Shown piece after piece: positions 1 through 5,224 of a stretch of 5,590 nucleotides of DNA. The stretch lies in contig DASSZD010000039.1 of NCBI GenBank assembly GCA_035702985.1, positions 1 to 5,590 on the forward strand, written 5' to 3'. The notes under the pieces are model-generated. The model did not search any database and was not told the origin of the DNA. It saw nothing but the letters and a program-made list of their open reading frames with translations. A program made the position numbers and the translations under genes. Positions within the stretch are counted from its first letter, which is position 1. Each line of letters starts with the position of its first letter. The stretch is from JAKAXG01 sp035702985. GTDB lineage: Bacteria > Actinomycetota > Acidimicrobiia > Acidimicrobiales > Palsa-688.

Positions 1-312
1 GCACGCCGCCGAGGTGATCACGAACGCGGCCACGCTGGCCAGCAGCACCGGCCGGCGCCCCCACGCGTCGCTCACCCGGCCGGCCACCGGCATGGCGACC
101 GCCTGGCCCAGCTGGTAGCCGGTCACCGACCAGGCGCTCCAGGTGATCGGGGCGTGGAGGTGGTGGGTCAGGTTGGGCAGTGCGGTGGCGACGATCGTCC
201 CGTCGACCGAGGCCATGAACAGCGCCACCGCCACGGTGGCGAAGATGATCCGCCGGTTGGGAGCCCCGACCGGCGGGGCCCCGGCCGGCGGGAGCCCCCC
301 GGTGCTGCTCAC
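1..312 (-). CDS. MFS transporter, DHA2 (EmrB/QacA-like, 14-TM) family, N-terminal 104 residues; cut by window edge
   Basis: This is the start of a major facilitator superfamily transporter of the proton-driven multidrug/metabolite exporter type, acting in the cytoplasmic membrane. After a Pro/Gly-rich cytoplasmic leader (residues 1-20), the first membrane helix runs from about residue 21 to 46 and carries the family signature SVDGTIVATALPNL (35-48), typical of the 14-helix DHA2 branch. A second helix (about 60-78) leads into the MFS motif A loop, GRVSDAWGRRPVLL (78-91), and a third helix begins at about 90. The start is the GTG at 312-310; an in-frame stop at 340-342 rules out an earlier start, and the ATG that overlaps the upstream stop at 330-332 is in another frame. 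The gene lies 19 bases after the TctA-TctB fusion, so it is probably the last or a late gene of that operon. About three-quarters of the protein lies outside the window, so the substrate cannot be judged; it could export a by-product or be a second transporter for the same pathway. Confidence 0.88.
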   Translation of the reverse strand, partial: MSSTGGLPPAGAPPVGAPNRRIIFATVAVALFMASVDGTIVATALPNLTHHLHAPITWSAWSVTGYQLGQAVAMPVAGRVSDAWGRRPVLLASVAAFVITSAAC

Positions 313-331
313 GCCCGCCCCGCCCTGGGCA

Positions 332-2614
332 TCAACCGGCTAGGACACCGCTGTAGGTGAGGTGCAGCAGGTTGAAGATGCCGGCGGTGACCCCGTACAT
401 GATGGCGGCGGAGCAGACGGAGAAGATCAGGCGCTGGCGCCGGCTCCTGTACCGGACGCCGAAGAGGCCGTAGAGCAGCACGACGGCGGGCACCGCCCAG
501 CGGAAGCTGAACAGCCAGGCGCCGAGCACCATCGCCGCGACCCACGAGTAGCCGACGACCTCCCGCAGGTAGCGGCGGCCGGTGCTCTGGTGCGGCGCCG
601 GTTCGACCGGCTCCTGGGCCGCGGCCACGGTGCCTGCCGCCACCAGGTCGGGCGCCTCCTCGGTGGCGGCGTCCTGCCCGGTGCGCGCCGGCGTCGCGAC
701 GGCGGTCGCCGTCCGGCCGGAGCGTGTCGCCGGCCGGACGCGGTCGGCTCCGCTCCGGAGAGCAGGCCCCGGCCCGTTGCTCCCGGCCGGACCCGGCTCG
801 TCGGCGCCGGCGCCGACCGTCACCGGGGGCAGCCCGTCGAGAGACGCACCGTCGGACTCCCCGGCCGGCTGCTCGGCGGCTTCGGGACCCGGGGCCCGGG
901 CGGCCGCAGATCGACCGCGGATGACGGCGACCACCGCCTCGATGAGCCTCAGCACGCCGACCACGGTGGCGACGGCCCCCACTATGAGGGGCAGCAGGCG
1001 GGTGTCGCTGCTGTAGTGGGTGGCGGCGTTGACGTACAGGGCGCCTCCGACGACGAAGGCGATGGCGACCAGGAGATCGAGCAGCCGGTGCTCCCCCCGG
1101 GCCGCTTCCTCCACCGCCTCGGAGGCGATCCCCCCGGCGCGGCGGGCCCGGATGATCTGGGCCACCAGGACCACGATGCAGATGACGAAGATGACGATGG
1201 TGAGCGGCCGCTGGAGGAAGCTCATGCCGAAGATCTGCTTGGTGAGGAAGACGTTGTCCTCGAAGGTCGGGCCCAGCACCAGCCCCACCGCCAGGGCGGC
1301 CAGCGAGTAGCGGAGCCGGCGCAGGATGATGCCCACGAACGCGAAGCACAGGACCTCGACGACGGTGGTCATGCTGGCGTCCGACGCGAACGACCCGACC
1401 ACGGCCAGGCCGACGATGAACGGGAACAGCAGCGGGCCCCTGACCCGGGTGACCCGGGCGAGGGCGGGGGCGGCGAACAGCCCGACCGTGGTGCCGAGCA
1501 GGCCGGCTATGGCCACCGCCCACAGCATGGTGTAGGGCAGAACCGGGTGCTTGGCGGTGAAGCCGGGCCCGGGCTGCAGGCCCAGGATGGACAGGGCGGC
1601 CAGGAACAGGACCATGCCCAGCCCGGACGGGAGCCCGAGGCCGAGGGCGGGCACCAGCGAGCCGGCCTCCTTGGCGAGCGACGACGCCTCGGGGGCGATG
1701 ATCCCCTCGGCCACACCGGTGCCGAACTTCTTGCCGTTCTTGCTGGTCTGCTGCGCCACCCCGTAGGACAGGAAGTTGGCGGCGAAGCCGCCGATACCGG
1801 GGATGACGCCGCACAGGACGCCGAGCAGGGCCGAGCGCACCAGCAGGAACCAGTGGCGGAGCGACTCCTTCACCCCTTCACGCACCTGCCGGCGGAACTC
1901 CGGGATGCTGCCGCCGCCGGGGGTGTCGGCGGTGATGGCCCGGTTGGTGCCGTACATGAACACCATCTGAGGAATGGCGAAGGAGCCCAGCGCCAGCGCC
2001 ACCACGCTGATCCCGCCGTACAGGGACGGGATCCCGAAGGTGAAGCGGTAGTCCCCCGTCACCGAGTCGTTGCCGATGAAGGAGATCATCAGGCCCAGGG
2101 CGGCCGAGAGGATGGCCTTGGTCACCGAGTCGGTGCCGAGGGTGGCGGTGAGGATCACCGCCAGCACTATGAGGGCCACGTACTCGGGCGGATGGAAGAT
2201 GTTGGGCAGGTAGTCGACCACCTGCAGCAGGCCGAGAAGCGCGGCGCAGCCGACCAGCCCGCCCAGTGCGGTGGCCGAGGCCGAGATCCCGAGCGCCTTG
2301 CCGGCTTCGCCGCGCGCCGCCATCTTGTGACCGTCGAAGGTGGTGGCCATCGACTCGGGGGCGCCCGGCGAGTTCAGAAGGATCGCCGTGATCGAGGCGC
2401 TGAAGTAGCTCGCCGCCTGTGTGCCCAGCATCAGGGCGATCGCCGCCGTCACCCCTAGGTGGTAGACGAAGGCGAGCATGATGCTGAGGACCATGGCGAC
2501 GCCCAGGCCGGGCAGCACCCCCATGAACACGCCGAGGAGGACCCCGACCACCAGCAGGCCGATGACCTGTAGAGATCCGAAGGCCGCCAGGCCCTGCCAT
2601 AGGTGCTGTGCCAT
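332..2614 (-). CDS. Tripartite tricarboxylate transporter, fused TctA (large permease) and TctB (small permease) subunits
   Basis: This 760-residue membrane protein joins both membrane subunits of a TTT-family, ion-driven secondary importer of carboxylates. Residues 1 to about 490 are TctA. The first half has GVLPGLG (32-38), AILLNSPG (77-84) and DGHKMAARGEAGKALG (94-109). The second half repeats the pattern with GVIPGIG (269-275), a segment around FGTGVAEGIIAPEASSLAKE (297-316) and LGLGLPSG (324-331). This matches the two-repeat architecture of TctA (about 500 residues). Residues about 508-567 and 681-755 are the two hydrophobic halves of a TctB/DUF1468 domain (normally about 150 residues, four helices). 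Between them lies an Ala/Pro/Gly/Glu-rich, probably disordered insert (about 568-680). The usual Gly-rich YGG segment before AILLN reads ASYFSAS here. The ATG at 2614 has a close GGAAG-type ribosome site. The gene follows the binding-protein gene by 92 bases, as in tct-type operons. The TctA assignment is secure; the TctB assignment rests on position and helix pattern. The substrate is unknown. Confidence 0.93.
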   Translation of the reverse strand: MAQHLWQGLAAFGSLQVIGLLVVGVLLGVFMGVLPGLGVAMVLSIMLAFVYHLGVTAAIALMLGTQAASYFSASITAILLNSPGAPESMATTFDGHKMAARGEAGKALGISASATALGGLVGCAALLGLLQVVDYLPNIFHPPEYVALIVLAVILTATLGTDSVTKAILSAALGLMISFIGNDSVTGDYRFTFGIPSLYGGISVVALALGSFAIPQMVFMYGTNRAITADTPGGGSIPEFRRQVREGVKESLRHWFLLVRSALLGVLCGVIPGIGGFAANFLSYGVAQQTSKNGKKFGTGVAEGIIAPEASSLAKEAGSLVPALGLGLPSGLGMVLFLAALSILGLQPGPGFTAKHPVLPYTMLWAVAIAGLLGTTVGLFAAPALARVTRVRGPLLFPFIVGLAVVGSFASDASMTTVVEVLCFAFVGIILRRLRYSLAALAVGLVLGPTFEDNVFLTKQIFGMSFLQRPLTIVIFVICIVVLVAQIIRARRAGGIASEAVEEAARGEHRLLDLLVAIAFVVGGALYVNAATHYSSDTRLLPLIVGAVATVVGVLRLIEAVVAVIRGRSAAARAPGPEAAEQPAGESDGASLDGLPPVTVGAGADEPGPAGSNGPGPALRSGADRVRPATRSGRTATAVATPARTGQDAATEEAPDLVAAGTVAAAQEPVEPAPHQSTGRRYLREVVGYSWVAAMVLGAWLFSFRWAVPAVVLLYGLFGVRYRSRRQRLIFSVCSAAIMYGVTAGIFNLLHLTYSGVLAG
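575..913 (-). other. Low-complexity, probably disordered insert within the TctB half of the fusion protein
   Basis: Codons for residues about 568-680 of the fused permease encode a hydrophilic stretch made almost wholly of Ala, Pro, Gly, Glu, Thr, Arg and Ser, with no hydrophobic segment long enough to cross a membrane. It sits between the second and third predicted helices of the TctB domain, where ordinary TctB proteins have a much shorter loop. The reading frame is open throughout and the helices resume on the far side, so this looks like an expanded loop rather than a frameshift. Confidence 0.7.
710..740. repeat. Perfect 11-bp inverted repeat with 9-base loop, inside the insert-coding segment
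   Basis: The arms CGTCCGGCCGG (710-720) and CCGGCCGGACG (730-740) are exact reverse complements separated by nine bases. A further direct copy of the core CCGGCCGGAC lies at 783-792. The repeat is within the coding sequence for the disordered loop of the fused permease. It could form a very stable all-GC-rich hairpin in DNA or mRNA, or may simply reflect CCGG-rich codon usage in a stretch under weak protein constraint. Confidence 0.6.
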
Positions 2615-2645
2615 CTCTTCCTACATCCCCCTGCTGATCCTGGGC

Positions 2646-2680
2646 CGGAGGGGATGCGGGCAGTCGCCGCACCCCCTCCG
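2646..2680 (-). promoter_or_regulatory. Intra-operon stem-loop between binding-protein and permease genes (possible attenuator or mRNA stabiliser)
   Basis: On the transcribed (minus) strand, arms at 2667-2680 and 2646-2659 pair over 14 positions with a single G-U wobble, closing a 7-base loop. The hairpin starts 27 bases after the binding-protein stop codon and ends 31 bases before the permease ATG. No T-run follows it, so it does not look like a simple intrinsic terminator. In many importer operons a hairpin in this place protects the upstream message or lets only part of transcription continue, so that the binding protein is made in excess over the membrane subunits. That role is inferred here; the pairing itself is read directly. 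Confidence 0.65.
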
Positions 2681-2706
2681 CCGAACGTGGTTCCCGGTCC
2701 CCCCGG

Positions 2707-3804
2707 CTACTTCTTGAGATAGGGCGCCAGCGACTGGGCGTCCTGCTGATCGGTCTGCAGCGCCTGGGCGGTCTGCTGGGCGTCGTAGAAGGTGGGCACG
2801 AGCGACTCCTTCAACGCCTGGGCCTGCACGCTGGGCTGGTTCATGGCGTACTTCATGGCCGCCTGCAGGGCCGCCAGCCGTCCCGCCGCCACACCGGGCG
2901 GGGCCGCCACCACCTGGGCCACCTGGGTGATGCTCTGGAGCACCTTGATGGCGCTCGCCTGCTGCTGCCCCTGAGGCGGGCTGCTCTGCTCCAGCTGAGA
3001 CAGCGTCGGGACGTTCTTCATCTGGGCGTAGGCGGGGTTCTGCGTCGGGACCGGCTCGCTCACCCACAGCGGCACGGCCTTGCCGGCGACGATGGCGTTC
3101 TGGAACACCGCCAGTTCCTCCTCGGCGATCTGGCCGTCGCCGCGCAGGAAGCCGGCGGCCAGGTCCTTGGACGACTCGTAGCCGGTGATGATCTTGGCGT
3201 TGATCCCGTAGGCGCCGAGGAGGACCCGCTCGACGGTGTCGCCGGTCCCCTTGGTCACGTCCAGCGAAGACACCGGGCTGGCGGCCTTCTGGAGCTGGGC
3301 GAAGGTCTTGTACGGCGAATTGGGCTCCGCCACCAGCACCAACTGCCCGAAGCCGGGGGCGCCCACGATGCCCACCTTGGACAGGCTGAAGTTGATGCCG
3401 CCGGTCCCCTTCACCGTGTCCGCCACGTCCTCACCGACGTTCAACCACCCGATGGTGAGCCCGTCGGGGCTGGACGCCGCCAGCTGGTTCTGGCCCACGA
3501 TCGTGTTGCCGGGCGGCACGTTCTCCACGTTGACGGTGGCGTGCAGGTACTGACCCATGACCGGCGCCAGCAGCCGGGACCACTCGTCGAAGGAGCCCCC
3601 CGGCTTGTCCGGAGCGATGAACGTGATGGTCTTGCCCTTGTAGTACGACAGGTCCGCAGCGGTCGAGCCCGATGACGACCCGGCGGCGGATCCGCCCGTG
3701 GTCGCCGCGCCGGTGCCCGAGTGCGTCGAACTGGACCCGCAGGCCGCGGCGGCCAGGCCCAGTGCGGCTGCCAGCGCTGCTGCCAAAGGTCGCTTGGTGT
3801 TCAT
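2707..3804 (-). CDS. TctC/Bug-type tripartite tricarboxylate transporter substrate-binding lipoprotein
   Basis: This is the extracytoplasmic receptor of the TTT importer: it would bind a small carboxylate outside the membrane and hand it to the fused permease encoded just downstream. The 365-residue protein starts with a basic, Ala-rich lipoprotein signal peptide (MNTKRP then a hydrophobic stretch) ending in a relaxed lipobox, LAAAAC, with Cys22 the likely lipidated residue. A Ser/Gly/Thr-rich tether follows (23-50). The binding domain (about 55-365) opens with YKGKTITFIAPDKPGGSFDEWSRLL (55-79, family pattern of a beta strand, PGG, Asp), then VENVPPGNTIVGQNQLAASSPDGLTIGW (93-120), both close to the Bug consensus. 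The C-terminus is Gln/Ala-rich. The ATG at 3804 is chosen because a strong purine-rich GGGGGAGGA site (3815-3823) lies about 10 bases upstream; the in-frame ATG at 3834 lacks such a site and would put ten charged residues before the signal peptide. The gene is divergent from the GntR-family regulator. The ligand is not identifiable by eye. Confidence 0.92.
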   Translation of the reverse strand: MNTKRPLAAALAAALGLAAAACGSSSTHSGTGAATTGGSAAGSSSGSTAADLSYYKGKTITFIAPDKPGGSFDEWSRLLAPVMGQYLHATVNVENVPPGNTIVGQNQLAASSPDGLTIGWLNVGEDVADTVKGTGGINFSLSKVGIVGAPGFGQLVLVAEPNSPYKTFAQLQKAASPVSSLDVTKGTGDTVERVLLGAYGINAKIITGYESSKDLAAGFLRGDGQIAEEELAVFQNAIVAGKAVPLWVSEPVPTQNPAYAQMKNVPTLSQLEQSSPPQGQQQASAIKVLQSITQVAQVVAAPPGVAAGRLAALQAAMKYAMNQPSVQAQALKESLVPTFYDAQQTAQALQTDQQDAQSLAPYLKK

Positions 3805-3814
3805 GATCGGTCGG

Positions 3815-3823
3815 TCCTCCCCC
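3815..3823 (-). promoter_or_regulatory. Ribosome binding site deciding the start of the binding-protein gene
   Basis: On the minus strand this reads GGGGGAGGA and ends ten bases before the ATG at 3804. It is one of the best Shine-Dalgarno matches in the window. Its position supports the 3804 start over the in-frame ATG at 3834, which lies upstream of it. Confidence 0.7.
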
Positions 3824-3841
3824 TTGTTGGACATGTGGTAC

Positions 3842-3881
3842 GCAGCCCCCGGCCCTCCGGGAGCTCCGTCGAATGGGCTGC
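3842..3881. repeat. Inverted repeat in the leader of the binding-protein gene
   Basis: GCAGCCC at 3842-3848 and GGGCTGC at 3875-3881 are exact inverted copies, 26 bases apart, and the segment between them contains the 8-bp palindrome GGAGCTCC (3860-3867). If transcription starts in the AT-rich island near 3930-3950, this lies in the 5' leader of the transport mRNA, upstream of its ribosome site, where it could form a hairpin; alternatively it could be protein-binding DNA. The function is unknown. Confidence 0.4.
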
Positions 3882-3924
3882 TACTTCCGTGATCCCCCGG
3901 ACACCGCGGTCACCTCGCCCGTCT

Positions 3925-3957
3925 GTCCTAAACCCTAACCTTATAGTTGTCAGCTGG
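3925..3957. promoter_or_regulatory. AT-rich divergent promoter/operator region between the transport operon and the GntR-family regulator
   Basis: Around 3928-3950 the sequence drops sharply in GC compared with everything around it, in the only gap separating two divergent genes, so it most likely holds one or both promoters. On the minus strand a CTGACA hexamer (3950-3955) resembles a -35 box, with TAGGAC 17 bases on as a weak -10. On the plus strand TATAGT (3942-3947) resembles a -10 box, with no convincing -35. The pentamer CCTAA occurs twice, 7 bases apart (3927-3931 and 3934-3938), and CAGCTG (3951-3956) is a 6-bp palindrome. No clear copy of the usual GntR-family operator (TNGTNNNACNA) is seen, so autoregulation by the neighbouring FCD protein is plausible from layout only. 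Confidence 0.45.
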
Positions 3958-3980
3958 GGGCCTAGCGGGGGTGAGGATCT

Positions 3981-4673
3981 GTGACGACAGGCTTGTGGGG
4001 GGAGATGGGCGGCGCCGAGGTGCGCCCCGAGACCAAGGCCGACGCCGCCTACCGGGAGCTGCGCCGGCGGATCGTCGATGCCAGCCTGGCGCCCGGCTCC
4101 CGACTGGACCAGGAGATGCTCGCCGCCGCGCTGGGGGTGTCGACCACGCCTCTGCGGGAGGCCCTCCGGCGGCTGGAGGCGGAGCGGCTGGTCGAGCGGG
4201 CCGCGCACCGCCAGGTGGTCATCGCCCCGCTGTCGGCCCGGGAGCTCCACGAGCTGTACCAGATCCGGCTCCAACTCGACAGCCTCTCGGTGCAGATGGC
4301 GGCCGGCGCCGGCGATCCCCGCCTGGTGGTCGAGGCGGAACGGCACCTGGCCCCGCCGGATCCCGGGGACCCGCACCGCAGCCTCGACGTCAACCGGGCG
4401 TTCCACCGGAGCCTCTACTCGGGATCGGGCAACGCCGTGCTGACCGAGATCCTGGACCTGCTGTGGGACCGCACGGACCGCTACCGCATCCTGCTGACGG
4501 CGGACCCCGCCGACTCCGAGGTGGCGGCGGCCGAGCACCGGCAGCTCCTGACGCTGGTCGCCGGCGGCCAGGCGGCCGAGGCCGGGGAGCTGATGCGCCG
4601 GCATCTGCAGCGGTCCGTCGACCGCCTCACCGGTCTGGTCGCCGACGGGATCGGACCCGACACTCATTCCTGA
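3981..4673 (+). CDS. GntR-family transcriptional regulator, FadR subfamily (FCD ligand-binding domain)
   Basis: This is a 230-residue DNA-binding regulator, a typical length for the family, acting in the cytoplasm. The N-terminal winged helix-turn-helix spans about residues 18-84: AYRELRRRIVDASLAPGSRL, then the recognition region around MLAAALGVSTTPLREALRRLEAERLVE and a wing ending in VVIAPLS. The C-terminal helical FCD domain (about 88-220) starts with ELHELYQIRLQLDSLSVQMAA. It keeps the pattern of the metal/ligand pocket: N138 and H142 in NRAFH, H186 in EHRQLL and H208 in RRHL; Asn in place of Asp at the first position also occurs in the family. The GTG at 3981 is preferred for its GGTGAGG-like site at 3970-3976; the ATG at 4005 is too close to its purine run. 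FCD regulators are usually repressors released by small organic acids. Divergence from the TTT operon makes that operon the likeliest target (inference). The 3' end overlaps the convergent cupin gene by 10 bases. Confidence 0.94.
   Translation: MTTGLWGEMGGAEVRPETKADAAYRELRRRIVDASLAPGSRLDQEMLAAALGVSTTPLREALRRLEAERLVERAAHRQVVIAPLSARELHELYQIRLQLDSLSVQMAAGAGDPRLVVEAERHLAPPDPGDPHRSLDVNRAFHRSLYSGSGNAVLTEILDLLWDRTDRYRILLTADPADSEVAAAEHRQLLTLVAGGQAAEAGELMRRHLQRSVDRLTGLVADGIGPDTHS
4664..4673. other. Ten-base overlap of convergent stop ends (regulator and cupin gene)
   Basis: The GntR-family gene ends with TGA at 4671-4673, and the minus-strand cupin gene ends with TGA read from 4666 to 4664, so the last codons of the two genes share DNA. 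No hairpin with a T-run was seen on either side, so transcripts from both directions probably run into one another here. Confidence 0.85.
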
Positions 4674-5224
4674 GCGGTGACCGGGTCGGATCGGTAGCTC
4701 TCCACCGGCTGGACCTGCTCCAGGCCGTCGAAGCCCATGGCCTTGACGATCCGTGAGGTGGCGCTGAGCAGGCGGGCCCCCCGGGCGCCGGCGGTGTGCT
4801 GGTGGATGGCGTAGGGAGGCACGTAGACGAAGTCGCCCGCCGTCCATTCGAAGCGCTTGGGCTCGTCCTCCCAGCGCCACTCGTATTCCACGTCGGCCTC
4901 GAAGACGGGATCCCAGTGCAGATCGAAGCCGTCGCCCTCGAGCACGAACAGGACCTCCTCCGAGAAGTGGCGGTGCGAGCCCGACTTCTCCCCGGGACCC
5001 AGCGCCTGCTGGTAGGCGTCGATGCAGAACTCCCGCGTCCCGAGCCACTCGTTGACCATGTGCTTGATCCGGCCGTGCGGCGAATCCTCCCAGACCATCT
5101 CCTCGGCGGTGATCAGGCTGGAGAGCTTGCTCAGGGCCGCCTCGTGGTCACGGGCCTGCTCCAGGGCCCGGACGTAGAACCGGCCGCCCTCCCGCCCGAG
5201 GTGGGCCCGCTCCCGCTCCCTCAC
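4664..5224 (-). CDS. Single-domain cupin protein, probable metal-binding enzyme or half of a split bicupin
   Basis: This 186-residue protein has an N-terminal helical, charged region (1-60) and one cupin beta-barrel (about 65-155). Cupin motif 1 is intact: in GSHRHFSEEVLFVLEGDG (82-99), H84, H86 and E90 are the expected metal ligands. Motif 2 is GDFVYVPPYAIHQH (130-143), with H141 as the fourth ligand, although the usual trailing Asn is Ala145. Between the motifs lies an acidic, Trp-rich insertion (about 104-127). The pattern recalls gentisate 1,2-dioxygenase-like cupins, which open aromatic rings with Fe(II), but the exact reaction cannot be assigned. The GTG at 5224 is chosen because it overlaps the stop of the preceding cupin gene as GTGA, a common sign of translational coupling; the frame stays open upstream to 5284, but that part reads as Arg-rich out-of-frame sequence inside the neighbour. 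Transcription comes from beyond the right edge. Confidence 0.85.
   Translation of the reverse strand: MRERERAHLGREGGRFYVRALEQARDHEAALSKLSSLITAEEMVWEDSPHGRIKHMVNEWLGTREFCIDAYQQALGPGEKSGSHRHFSEEVLFVLEGDGFDLHWDPVFEADVEYEWRWEDEPKRFEWTAGDFVYVPPYAIHQHTAGARGARLLSATSRIVKAMGFDGLEQVQPVESYRSDPVTAQE

Noticed and set aside
309..1814. A 501-codon minus-strand frame overlapping the permease in another phase, ending near the ATG at 330-332
   Set aside because: Arg/Pro/Gly-rich translation without recognisable motifs. The ATG overlapping the permease stop (TGATG) is not in the MFS frame, so it does not start the next gene.
362..2458. A 698-codon open frame on the plus strand opposite the permease gene
   Set aside because: Its translation is rich in Arg, Gly, Asp, His and Gln with no domain or hydrophobic pattern. 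It is the antisense shadow of a high-GC gene whose minus-strand frame shows clear TctA motifs.
2646..2680. Classical Rho-independent terminator between binding protein and permease
   Set aside because: The stem is strong, but no T-run follows on the transcribed strand and the permease gene needs this transcript, so an attenuator or stabiliser is more likely.
3805..3834. Longer start (ATG at 3834) for the binding protein
   Set aside because: It would add ten mostly polar residues before the signal peptide, and it has no ribosome site, whereas the ATG at 3804 has a strong one.
3927..3938. Telomere-like CCTAA repeats
   Set aside because: Only two imperfect units are present, in a promoter-like gap between two bacterial genes; nothing else suggests a replicon end.
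3801..5048. A 415-codon minus-strand frame running across the regulator and cupin genes
   Set aside because: It lies antisense to a well-supported GntR/FCD gene and out of frame with the cupin gene; its composition is the typical Arg/Gly/Pro/His mix of a high-GC shadow.
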